Shown: in pieces, positions 13,182 through 23,920 of the stretch
How positions within the stretch are numbered: position 1 is the first letter of the stretch
Layout of the letters: every line of letters starts with the position of its first letter
DNA from: Cokeromyces recurvatus
Lineage: Eukaryota; Mucoromycota; Mucoromycetes; Mucorales; Mucoraceae
Reading direction: 5' to 3'
Length of the DNA stretch: 64,000 nucleotides
Assembly: GCF_025118155.1 (NCBI RefSeq)
Contig: NW_026251405.1
Coordinates: 248,001-312,000 of the forward strand
The notes under the pieces: generated by a model
The model's input: the letters and a program-made list of their open reading frames with translations, nothing else
Told to the model about the DNA's origin: nothing
The model's database searches: none
Position numbers and translations under genes: made by a program

Positions 13182-14211
13182 ATGTCTGAACGTAAGGTCT
13201 TAAATAAATACTTTCCCCCCAACTTTGATCCTTCACAGATTCCAAGACAGTAAGTTGATCGATCTTTGTTTTTTTTTTCTTATTTTTATAATGTATGAAT
13301 GTACTCTAATCTATTTCTCTTTTTTTTTTTGGAATAGAAAAAAGCCAAAGGATCAGCAGCATAAGGTTCGTCTTATGTCGCCCTTTTCCATGCGCTGTGA
13401 AAGTTGTGGTGAATATATTTATAAAGGGAAAAAGTTTAATGCAAGAAAAGAAACTGTGGAAGGAGAAACATATTTAGGTATCAAGATTTATAGATTTTAT
13501 ATTAGGTAAACATTTCAAATCCACATCATACTGAAAATTATGTTTATTTTTTTTTTAATTATTATTATTATTTTTAGATGTCCACGATGTTCAGCAGAAA
13601 TTACTTTCAAGACAGATCCAAAGAATACAGACTATGTTGCTGAAAATGGCGCTAGTCGAAATTTTGAACCATGGAGAGAAGAAGATGAAAAGAAATCAGG
13701 ATCAGAAGAAGAACCTGATGATCCAATGAAATCATTAGAAGATCGTACATTGGATTCGAAACGAGAGATGGATATTATGGATGCACTCGATGAAATTCGT
13801 ACTCGTAATGCAAGATCGGAACGTGTAAATATTGATGAAATCCTGAATCGTTTTTCAGCCGAAGATAAACAAGAAATTAATGATCGTATTAGAGTAGAGG
13901 AAGAAGAGGATGAACGACAAGCAAAAGCTATTTTTGAAAGTGCAGATGGACAGCAGGTTCGTAAGTTAAATGAAAAAGAACCTGATGCTATTGAACTAGT
14001 CAATAAAACAATGCCAACTGTTGATCTCCCCTCATTTAAACCTGTCAATATAATCAAGAAGCGAAAACAGACTGCGAGTCCAGTTATAGTGGTGAAAAGA
14101 AAAAAGGAAGAAGATAATGATGAAAAGTCAAAGACAAAATCAAATAGTAGTAGTGCTGGTGCTTTATCATTACTAGCAAGTTATGATGATAGTGATTCCT
14201 CCTCAGATTAG
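13182..14211 (+). CDS. YJU2: Pre-mRNA splicing factor Yju2 / CCDC94
   Basis: Three exons (13182-13249, 13338-13505, 13578-14211) give 289 residues. The N-terminus [20 protein letters not shown] and the zinc-binding core [19 protein letters not shown], followed by [18 protein letters not shown], are diagnostic of the Yju2/CCDC94 (CWC16) family. The four zinc cysteines lie in the two CxxC pairs, one on each side of intron 2. Yju2 joins the spliceosome with Prp19/NTC components and promotes the first transesterification step. The C-terminal half is charged and probably disordered, ending in a Ser/Asp-rich tail. The start lies in a CAAAATG context. Both introns are under 90 bp with clean GT..AG ends. 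It is convergent with the ThrE-like gene, with 139 bp between stop codons. Confidence 0.97.
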
Positions 14212-14350
14212 AACTTAATAATAATAATAATAATAAAAATTGCAAACATGTAAAAATGTAAAGTAGTTTATTATACAGTACGATATATGAAAGCCTCTAT
14301 ATTAATAGTACAAAAAAAAAAAAGTAATAATATTATCAAGTTTACTCGTT

Positions 14351-16404
14351 CTATAAAGAAATATACATTGATTTCTTTTTTCCTGAGGGGTAAACAATCA
14401 TTGAAGCAGCAAATAATCCAGCAGATAGTCCGAGTGCGATACTTAGCATTTGCATTGGAAAAAGACTGTCAACAACATTACGTTGATGTAATACAGAATA
14501 AGCCGCACGAACGCCTAATACATACTAAATGTTAGATAATCACTCTACTCTATAAGCTAAATATATATATATCATAATAATAACCTATGCTTCCAGGTAC
14601 TAATAATGTCACACCAACACAGAGTGGTGCTATAGGTGGTTCACCGGTTACCTTTAATGCAAAGTTTGAATAAAGTCCTATAGCAAAAGAAGCGATACTA
14701 CCTACAATTTGGCCATCTGGAATAATTTTATTGAGAAAGTAAGTTATACAAAAGGCAATGATGGCTGAAATAGTCTGAGAGATCCATTGCTTTGGAGAAG
14801 AGCCATAGGACAATGCAATTGTGATACTAAGGATAGGTAATAAGATGATATAAAACCAAGGTGATACTGAGTCTTGAGTACAGAAACCATCATCAGGAGA
14901 GCCAGGATCAATAGCATCATAGACACTACTTCCTATTTGTAACCCATATGCAAGCTGAAATGCGTAAAAGACAGCATAAACTAATCGAACAATACCTGTT
15001 GTAACATGTCTTGCGGATAATTCGATCTATATATGTATGTATGTATGTATATATATAATAATATATAGATAATATATAGATATATAGATATATAGATATA
15101 TATATATAATACAGAATATAATATAATGTATGTATAAAATTGATATAGCTCATGTAAAGGATAAAAAGTAATTATTGAATAAATATTTTTTTTTTAAAAT
15201 AAATAAATAAAAAATTACCACGCCTACGGTCATTGTATATCCAGGTAATAAAATGAGTATAGCAGACATAGCAACACTTGTAAAGCAGCAATAAGAATGC
15301 ATTGCTTTTGTAATAATAGCAACACATGCAGAGACTGAAATTTCAAATACACGAGAATAGATAGGAAAATAGGTTGACATGATATAAAGGATAGCTACTA
15401 ATAATCCTAGTATACCACTAATACAAGCGTCTATCCAAGTACCATCAAACATCATAGCTGAAGCAGCAAAACTACTAAATGAGAAAGATAAAATGGTTGA
15501 CCAGATACCACATGTAGGAGTAGCAGTAGCCACTTCATGAAGAAAAACTAAACATTGATCCAAGTCTATTTCACCTTTATGAAAGTAATTCATGATATCA
15601 TTTATTTTTGCAATTTTGCCATTATCATAACCTTGAGGTGATTTGACCATAATAGACTGATTATCTTCTCTGTTTGTAAATGTGATCAATACTGAGTCAG
15701 GTAAAAATGAAAAGGATGTATCTAATTCTAGTAAAGCTGATGTATGCTGAAGTGTATCATCCTATTATTAAGAATAAATATGTGTATATCTATAATACTG
15801 TTTATTTTATTTTGGTACATACTACTCGATGACAGGGACAGCCACATTTCAAAAGTAATCTTCCTAATAAAATAATGATACTCTTCTTCTTTTCAAACAA
15901 GAGTTCATCCTTTTCTTCTGACATATGAATATTATTTACTATAGCATTGGTATCACTTTTGCTTGTATTACTTGTAGTTTCTTCATCATCACTCTTTATA
16001 TTACTAATTCTTTGTTGCTGATGAAAATGCTGTGGATTATCTCGAGATACCATAATATCAGCATGTCGCATACTAATAGCTGTGGCAATACTATTATCTC
16101 GAGTTTCATTGGGATTATAATTTGCAGTTGATTTAGTGCTTGGCCCCCTTTCAAGATCAGTAGTATTTGCTCTCCATAGAGAAGGTCTAAATGGTAATGG
16201 AGTTATCTCTGTAAAGGGTAATCTATTAGGATAATTTCTTATGGAAATATCATTCATCATTTCTTGAGAGGGACTATTATTGTTGTTTGTAAGACTAGTT
16301 GACTTTGAATGAAAGAATGAAAGTGCTGCTTGTGAAGCAAGACTTGAAAATGATCCAACATCATAAAAACTTGAAGAAAAATTCCTTTTATGTAAATTTG
16401 GCAT
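14351..16404 (-). CDS. ThrE/DUF1212-family membrane transporter (Prm10-like)
   Basis: Four exons (16404-15823, 15761-15219, 15026-14585, 14514-14351) give 576 residues. The first 190 or so residues are polar and low complexity. The rest matches the threonine/serine exporter family: an N-terminal DUF1212 domain beginning near GRLLLKCGCPCHRV, then about ten hydrophobic helices. The second half contains the conserved PLCVGVTLLVPGSIGVR loop, which is reassembled only when the last intron (14584-14515) is removed. Yeast Prm10 and filamentous-fungal DUF1212 proteins share this architecture; bacterial ThrE exports Thr and Ser. The substrate in fungi is unproven. The last exon ends with a short basic tail. 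The stop at 14353-14351 is 139 bp from the Yju2 stop. Confidence 0.9.
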
Positions 16405-16513
16405 TTTAAATGATATGATAAAGAGAGAGAGAGATAATAACTTTTTTATTTTTTTTTCGATTCTTATATTTATTTAATTGACAAGAAAGTCGAAGAGAAT
16501 TCTTTTATATATA

Positions 16514-16568
<55 letters not shown>

Positions 16569-17663
16569 ATGTTTTTTATGGTCTATAAAAGTAGTTCTGG
16601 TTAGAATGCGTGCATAGTCTTACTTTGTATTGAATTATGTACATATGCATACACATATACATTTATTAGGATCAATGGAGATCAGTAAAAAGAAATATAT
16701 TTCCTTTTTCTCGAATACATTTATTATTATTATAATTATTATTATGCACATTTACTTTTAAGGTGTATTATTATTGATCTATATGCGTCCTTGACTTTTG
16801 CTAAATAATGAAATAATCAATCACGTTACTATTTTCATATAAATTGTGCATTTTTCTTATATGAAATCGTAAAATTTTAAAAACAGTTGTAGCATTAAAA
16901 TAATATCCCCTTGAGATCGAGACTAAAGGGAGGCCCCTTATGACTCCACAGGTGTCATAATTTTAATCGTTTCATGTTTCCTCCCACAAAAGTAAGGAGG
17001 AATATACGTGGATAAATATTACAAATAGATTTTGAATAGCAAAAGTTACATTCAATCTATTCTTATTTTAAACATGAAAAATATCGCTGTTAGTTAAAAA
17101 AAAATAGTTGATAATTATCCTTTAACGTATTTTAATATAACAACACGGCACCAGATGAATGATATTGTTCTTCTAGCCAAAAGACAAAGTTAATAAAAAA
17201 AAATAAAGGATTTGACGGCAGCTGTCTTTTTATTTTACTAATCACAGATGAAAAATTTCAGCAACAAAAAAAAAAAAAAAAAAAAAAAAAAGTCTAAATT
17301 TGGTAAATTCTATTTTTTTCAAGTTTTCTTCTCTTCTTCTTTGCTAAAGAAGAACGTATAAAAAAAATAAAAAGAAAATAGAAGAAATCAATAAAATAAC
17401 AGTTTCCCCTAAACTAGATTTATTATTATTCATTAAAAATAGTGTTATTGCTTGAAGAAACGTTAGAATAAAAAATAATGCTCTCTCTCTTTTTTTTTTT
17501 TTTTCTTACTTCTTTCGACGTCATTTCGGATATCAAAAACGGATTTTTATGAGGAAAAAAAAAAAAAAAAAAAAAAAAAAAGTCGTTAAATGCTTCCGAA
17601 TAATTAAAATTGTAGCAACTAATTTATAGCTGGACTTTCTTAATAAAGATAAATAAATAAATA
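16405..17663. promoter_or_regulatory. Divergent promoter region between ThrE-like and Zn2Cys6 genes
   Basis: About 1.26 kb lies between two divergent starts. It contains a (TG)n run at 16519-16560, A-tracts of about 25 bases at 17267-17291 and 17556-17581, and a (TC)n run near 17481. A short palindromic hairpin (TTATGAC, 7-base loop region, GTCATAA) occurs at about 16938-16960, followed by a second one (CCTCC..GGAGG) near 16981-17000. A TGACGTC half of a CRE/ATF-type site lies near 17516-17523, about 145 bp before the Zn2Cys6 start. No coding potential was seen. Confidence 0.4.
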
Positions 17664-19933
17664 ATGGCAGGCAAGACAGCCAAGTCTTCGATACCCACAA
17701 CACCTGCTAATAAAGATTTGAGTTGTTTACGCTGTAGAAAGAAGAAAGCAAAGTAAATGCTAATTTCTCTATTCTTCTCTTCCTTTATAAATATATATAA
17801 CTGTATCTCAAAAGGAAAAAAAAAAAGTTTTCCTGACTTATTTTTTTAACTTATAGATGTTCAAAGACAAGACCTACCTGTACTCGTTGTGCTCGTTCAA
17901 ATCAACCTGTATGTAAATAAACTAAATATATATAATTCGATTATTTTATTAAGTGATTATCGCCTTTCTCTCTCTTTCTCTTTCTCTCTCTCCCTCCCTC
18001 TCTCTTTTTTTTTTCTCTTTTCTTTTTCGTTTGTGTGTAGTGTGAATATCCAGATGCACCACCAAATCTAACAGATTTGTCGCAAAAAGTTCTTAATCTC
18101 TATGATACCTTACGAGAATTAGAGGGCGAATTCTTGATTAAATACATGCAATCTTTGAATGAAGATAAGAATGAAAATATAAATGAACAAGACAAGAATT
18201 TAAATCACCCATCATACAGCGACAAGACTACAAGTTATAGCTCAGTTGATGAAGATGTTTGTGCACATGACAATAAAAGGCAAAAAGTAATAAAAGAAGG
18301 AAAAGAGAATGATGGACTATCGACAGAAGAACCAGCAGGTTGGTCAATATCACTTACGTCGAATGGATTATCTATTCACGCCATCACACGAAATTTTTAT
18401 GAATTTGACGAATTTGCAAAATCACTTTCACGACAAACTATTCGTGACTTTGGACCTAGTTATTTACCAAAGAATTGGGATCCAGATGCAGAAGGTTATT
18501 TTGAAGACACAGAGGACGATGAATTAGATGAAGATGAATATCTAGTAACCGTGCCTGTATTTTCTACTCGTTCACTTTTACAAAACACAGCACCCAACAT
18601 TATCAATACTATTTTATTCTCTTCTTTACAACAAGAGACAGCAAATGCTACACCTTCATTTGAAATCATGCTCGATGGAGCCGATCCATTCATTACACTT
18701 ATTCAATCTAATTTCCCACAAATGATAAAGCACCTTAATATGCGATATGAATGGTTAGAAAAGGAGGGTGATTCATCTAGACCTATTCCTCACCATCTAG
18801 TTATCCTTATGCATCAACTTAAAATGTATTTACCTGACTATGCACCACAGCCAGCTCCATCTTCTTTAGATCATCAACATGACCCACTTTTACAGATTTG
18901 TATCCTGACAGCCTATGTTGTCTCCATCACCTTATTACCACCTGATCCTAGCCTTGTCTTCCCACCTCTGCCGACCTCACTTTGGCGTCAATGTGCAGAG
19001 TATGCTACCATGTTACTATTTGATTTAGTATTACAAACAGGAGATGCGTTATCACCTTACCCAGTTATCCTATGTGCGATTCTATTAGCTTGGATCGAAA
19101 CAGAATTAGTTGCCTGTACAGAATTCAAGGCAGACACGATGGTACACATCGCACTTCGTGTCCTCTGTAATTCAGATTGGAAGAGTGAAGAGCCCGCCTG
19201 GCAAATCTTGATTGCCACTTTACTTTATTTAGATGTGTATTCAGCTACCTTTAGGTTCAAGGTACCCCAGGTACGTGGGGAAGGGATGATGGAGCTTTGG
19301 AAGGCGGCAGTTCAGATGAGGGAGCCGAGCCGTTGGGATTCGTCCTTTAAGGAAGCAGGTATCGTATTAGAGGCCAGGTTAATGTCGTTACTCAATAAAG
19401 TCATTTCCTTATTCTATCAAGTGGATGATGAGAGAGAAGGCATGACAGATAGACCTACGCTACGAAAGATTGATGTAGATGAGGTCCTTACACTTGTAAG
19501 AGATATTGAACTCTGGGAACAAGAGCTACCAGAATGGGCAAAATGGAACACATCACTGGCTGATTCAGAATCATCTAGGTTGGGCCTTAAGATGCATATG
19601 CATATGATTCATAATATGGTGAAGATCCTGTTATTTAGACCTTTTAGTACAGAGATGAATGATAAAGAGGAGAGTGAACAGACGTTGACAAAGACCACGT
19701 TTTTAGATATGTCTACTGTCTCCTCAGATAGACTTACAACGTGTTTATGTCATATTTATGAAACGGACCTTCGAGATTTCTGGACATGTGCTGCCAGTAG
19801 TCTGGTAAGAGATGTATCTTCAAGAGTATTAAAAATGTTTGATAAAGATGAAGAGATTGTTAATCAATTAGACACTATTCAGCAACGTTTAGAAAAGGCT
19901 GAAACAATAAAAAGGAAATTATTTTCAACATAG
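17664..19933 (+). CDS. Zn2Cys6 (Gal4-type) fungal transcription factor
   Basis: Three exons (17664-17752, 17857-17908, 18041-19933) give 677 residues. The zinc cluster lies at residues 21-48, with six cysteines spaced CxxCx6Cx6CxxCx6C. Its cysteines are spread over all three exons, so both introns interrupt the DNA-binding domain. The remainder shows the mostly helical, Trp- and Leu-rich pattern of a fungal transcription-factor middle-homology region, with acidic stretches at about residues 160-180. The target pathway cannot be read from the sequence. The start is the first ATG in frame and is followed directly by a short Lys/Ser/Thr-rich lead. A TGACGTC motif lies upstream. The 3' side holds an (AAT)n run, then a (TC)n run. 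Confidence 0.92.
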
Positions 19934-21226
19934 AAAGTATTTATATAAAAGATACTATTCTATTCTCTTTTCTTTTTTTTTAAAAATAATAATAATAATA
20001 ATAATAATATATGATAATGTTGAATAGCTGTAAAATCCTCTCTCTCTCTCTCTCTCTCTCTCTAGAATATAAATATAAATTTACTTGATATGCTTAAAGA
20101 GATAACTTGTTTTCTATGAATACTATATCATTCTCTTTTATTGGTTCCATATTACTTTATAAGAGTAAAGGAAGATGTATAAAAGATATAATTGAAGAGG
20201 AGGAGTCTCTTTTTATTCACTGCATTCGTGATGCACACATATACATATATATACATATAAACATATATAATAGGTAAATAATAGTTTGGTAAAAGTAAAA
20301 TATACTCACGATATTTACTATGACTACTACTACTACTAATACTACTGTAAACAGCAAAAGATGGCTTTAGAGTTAATATAACTGTTAAGATTTCAATTGC
20401 AGTTGATTTAATAAATATATTATTGTTATTAGAAAGACAGAATTGCTATACATTATTATTTAAAGCATAATAAGCTTCATTCAGAAATACTAGAAGGGAA
20501 AGAGGAGGAAGGGGTCTTTTTTTTTTTTCCTTCCTTTACTTCCAAGGTCCACAGCACATTCAAAGAAAACTTAATAGCAGTAGTAGTAGTAGTAATAGGC
20601 TATTAGTATGTCATATATGTATATATAAAAAGAACACAACTAAATAAATAGTAATAATAACGTGTTTTTCTTGATCTAGAAGAATCACCCTTGTACAAGC
20701 TTATTGTCTAAAACCCACCAAAAAGTCATCTTTATTATTTCATAATGACTTTTTATTTAACTAAGATCGAATTACTTTCTATAATAGACACTATCTAGAA
20801 TAATTATTAGGAACTTTGTCATTGTACTTGTATCACTTTTTTTTTTTTATTGATAGCCACATAGCAACGACAGGTAACTCTCTATATACAGAAAATTATT
20901 CATAATATTCCCTCATCTCGCCTTACTACTACTATTATTTAGGTAAAGATTCTTCTCGCTTCTTCTTTACATATATAAACTATTACTGCTGTAGATAGGA
21001 ATAAATTAGATAATAGAGTCATGGCATATTGCGTTGTTGTATGTTTATTATTGTTTTGGATTAGCTTGGTTCACAACACGAAAGTAGTAGTAGTAGTAGC
21101 AGTAAATACGACATCACCCGAAGATTTCATACCGTGAGAAAAAAAAGAAGAAGTTTCCTTTTATTATTATTATTATTATTATTATTTGAGAGAGAACTAT
21201 ACACACTATAATTATATATATATTTA
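19934..21226. other. Convergent 3' intergenic region, microsatellite-rich
   Basis: About 1.3 kb between two converging genes. It holds (TC)n at 20039-20063, several (TAC/TAG)n trinucleotide runs (about 20323-20345, 20576-20593, 21088-21103) and (ATT)n at 21160-21186. No open frame with codon-like composition and no RNA gene was recognised. Confidence 0.5.
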
Positions 21227-21889
21227 TTAAATGATGGTTGGAATAGGAGAAGTAACTATTTTGCAGTTATTGGGTGAAATAGTTACTCTTCTACAATCCA
21301 GAGGGAAAAAGTTATTATTATTAGAGGAAGATGCAAGATTGTTAATAGTAGTAGTAGTTGATGATGATGATGATGCAGTATTAGATGCTATGATAGTTGT
21401 TGTTGTTGATGATGATGCTGTTATAATAGACGTAGTATTATTCATATCTTCTTGATCTTCTTCTTTGATCAATTTAATTTCAGCAATCATGTCGTCGTTG
21501 TCGTTGTCGTCGTCGTCGTCTTCTTCTTCTTCTTTAGTTATAGACCTTAAAGGAGATAGATGTTCGTGATGATATTTATTCTTTTTAATAGAAAATTCAT
21601 CACTTGAGTTTTCTTCTTCATCTTCAGCTGCCAAAACACGTCTATTTGTACGTCTTGTGCGTTGATTTAATGTTTCTTCAGCCTTGGCTATTGTGTTACA
21701 AAGCAATAGACGTTCTCGAACATGATATTTTGGTTTACTTTGTTTATTGTCTCGATCTAATTTCTTGCATCCTAATGTATACGCTTTATTGGCTATTTGT
21801 CTAGGTGAAAGTGTTGTAGCAGAGAATATGGTACATGGTGCAGATCGTAAATTATTTGTTCGTTTTTTAGACCAGATGACTGAAGACAT
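21227..21889 (-). CDS. Low-complexity hypothetical protein
   Basis: A single-exon frame of 220 residues starting at MSSVIWSKK (21889). The frame stays open 92 codons further upstream, but that part is runs of Lys, Tyr, His and Phe, typical of a translated leader, so the internal ATG in a good context is chosen. Residues 1-100 are basic with many Arg, including an RTRRTNRR stretch. The middle is an acidic run of Glu and Asp, and the end is Ser, Thr and Asn runs. The basic-then-acidic pattern suggests a nuclear protein, but no domain is recognised. It is divergent from the AIG1-like GTPase gene. Confidence 0.55.
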   Translation of the reverse strand: MSSVIWSKKRTNNLRSAPCTIFSATTLSPRQIANKAYTLGCKKLDRDNKQSKPKYHVRERLLLCNTIAKAEETLNQRTRRTNRRVLAAEDEEENSSDEFSIKKNKYHHEHLSPLRSITKEEEEDDDDDNDNDDMIAEIKLIKEEDQEDMNNTTSIITASSSTTTTIIASNTASSSSSTTTTINNLASSSNNNNFFPLDCRRVTISPNNCKIVTSPIPTII

Positions 21890-22656
21890 TTTTTTGGCTT
21901 TATTTCTTGCACTATTTATAGTTGATTTCTTTGTTTTAGTCTTGTAAAAAACATAAATATATAAAAGAAAAAGAAAAGAGAGAGAGAGAGAAAGAAAGTA
22001 TATAAATATGTGTGTGTGGGTATGTATGTACAAGTATAAGTTTTTTTTTTTTTTTTTCAACAAGTTAGTGGGAGAAAGAATAGAAAGAAAGACAAAGCAG
22101 GAAGGAAGGTCATGTAAAGCAGATGTCCAAAAAGTAATAATATATTTATATAGATGTATATGCATGTATATTTATACATTTACACATTTAGATAGATAGA
22201 TGTAAATAGTCACACGGAGAAGCCCGGAACGATCACTCATATGAAAATGTGGATAATAGACTTTTGTATTTTTCCCTTCTTTAAATTTGATTGGTTAATT
22301 ATAAACCCCCACCCCCTCCTCTGTAGTATGTCTTTTTTTATGCATTTTTATATTATTTAAAAATAGTAGACACAAGATGATGATAAACTGCTATTCTTTT
22401 ATATTATTTATAGGAGAGGGAAGGGGCAGTTTATGATGATGTGAAAAACAGTCATCTTCTTATGCTTTGTCTTTACCATTGATGATTGGTTTGACTACTT
22501 GCCTTTTTTTTTGTGTAGCATAATAATCGTAGTAAAAAAAAGTGAAAAAAATAACACACATGTTCCCACCACCAGCAGCCTTGTGGTGATTATGTCTTTA
22601 AATAATAAAAAGAGAATAGTCCCTTTTATAGCTATGAACATGATCAAGATCCAATC
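21890..22656. promoter_or_regulatory. Divergent intergenic region
   Basis: A 767-bp spacer between two divergent starts. It contains GA-rich and T-rich runs near the left gene and a CCCCCACCCCC tract at about 22306-22317. Two ATTGG (CCAAT-type) motifs lie near 22287 and 22485. An upstream non-coding exon or N-terminal extension of the GTPase cannot be excluded, since AG acceptors occur at about 22619 and 22630 just before its start. Confidence 0.4.
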
Positions 22657-23574
22657 ATGGTTGCTGCCCGTTTAATAAATAATAAAAAGAAGCCTTTAAA
22701 TTTAATTGCTTTAGGGAAAACGGGTGAAGGTAAATCAAGTTTACTTAATGATTTAATAGGATTTGAAGCATTTAAACAAAAGCAATCTACAAAGGTAGGT
22801 ATATGTGTACTTTTAGTTGTTAGATATAGATAATAAATACGCAATACTAGTCTCAAACAAAAGATATCGAAACATATACCGGCTTTTGGTCACCACTTCA
22901 TCCTTATATGCAAGATAGAAAAGAATTTGGTTGTCAAATCCATGTTATAGATACTCCAGGATTTGGTGATTCACAAAAGAGAGATGTTGAATTTTTTAAT
23001 ATTATTCATCAAACTATAGTCAATACTGCTATTCATAAAGGAGGAATACATTGTTTCTTAATGGTCTTCAAGATCACTACAAAGTAAAGGAAGGAAGGAA
23101 GAAAAAAAAAAAAAAAAGACGAATCAATAATCTGCCATCTAACTCATTTTGCTTTTATTCTATTCTATTATTATTATTATTAGTGCAGATACAATATGCA
23201 AATGCATTGAAATACTTTATGAATTGATTCCTTCTCATGATCAAGAGTTTTGGAAGAATATACTTTTTGTCTTTACCCATGTTGATTTTGTTAATGGGAG
23301 TGCAATTCGTTATGATAAACATAAAATGGCACTAAAGAACTTATTTCTTGAGTTGAAAGTAAAATATGATATACAACATGAAGTACCCATGATTTGGATG
23401 AGTACACGAAAATATGTTTGTCAATTTATGAAAGGAATGGGTGAATGTGATTGTGAAAGAGGAAATCGTTATCATGCAGATTGTAGAAGACGTTTATTTG
23501 AACAAGTTTGGAAAAGAAGAAATTCACCTTTTATCTTGATAAAAGAACAGGATGATGATAATAATAAAGCATGA
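22657..23574 (+). CDS. AIG1/GIMAP-like P-loop GTPase
   Basis: Three exons (22657-22794, 22851-23083, 23184-23574) give 253 residues. G1 is GKTGEGKSS at residues 18-26. A switch Thr follows in ETYTG. G3 is DTPGFGD, and G4 is THVD within NILFVFTHVDF. The order and spacing match the AIG1/GIMAP/Toc34 branch of septin-like GTPases, which often associate with membranes. Here no transmembrane tail is seen. The C-terminus has a Cys-rich patch (CDCERG..CRRR) that may bind metal. The ATG chosen is the only one in frame before the P-loop; an in-frame stop lies at 22606. Genes of this type are known in fungi but patchily distributed. It sits 345 bp from the inverted-repeat element carrying the Fanzor relic. 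The biological role is unknown. Confidence 0.8.
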
Positions 23575-23869
23575 TACTATAAAACTGTTTCACTGCTCTA
23601 TTATTGCAAATCACAACATTCTACTGTTTTTTTTTTCTTTTCTACAAAGACCTGAATAGATACATCAAAGTGTCTATAAAAAAGAAACTGCTTGGTTTAA
23701 TATAGTATGTATTTTAAATTCAAGTTATTGTAATAATAGTCAACTTGTTACTATTCTTAAAACAAAGATAACAAAATGTTGCTGCTGAGAAAGAAAAATG
23801 CTACTACGCTTTAGACAATTCCTAATAGAAATAGCCAAACTGTGAGACGACTATTCATTTCATCCATGT

Positions 23870-23918
<49 letters not shown>
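23575..23918. other. 3' flank ending in a long T-tract
   Basis: About 300 bp of A/T-rich sequence without a frame, ending in an uninterrupted T-tract of 47 bases (23872-23918). The Fanzor-carrying element starts directly after this tract. A matching T-tract of about 41 bases in the same orientation follows the element, so the insertion lies in, or duplicated, a poly-T target. Confidence 0.5.

Positions 23919-23920
<2 letters not shown>

Noticed and set aside
13632..14057. Minus-strand frame opposite Yju2
   Set aside because: Ser-rich shadow of the charged Glu/Asp/Arg part of Yju2.
21231..21455. Val/Asp-rich plus-strand frame
   Set aside because: Reverse reading of Ser/Thr/Asn codon runs in the minus-strand low-complexity protein.
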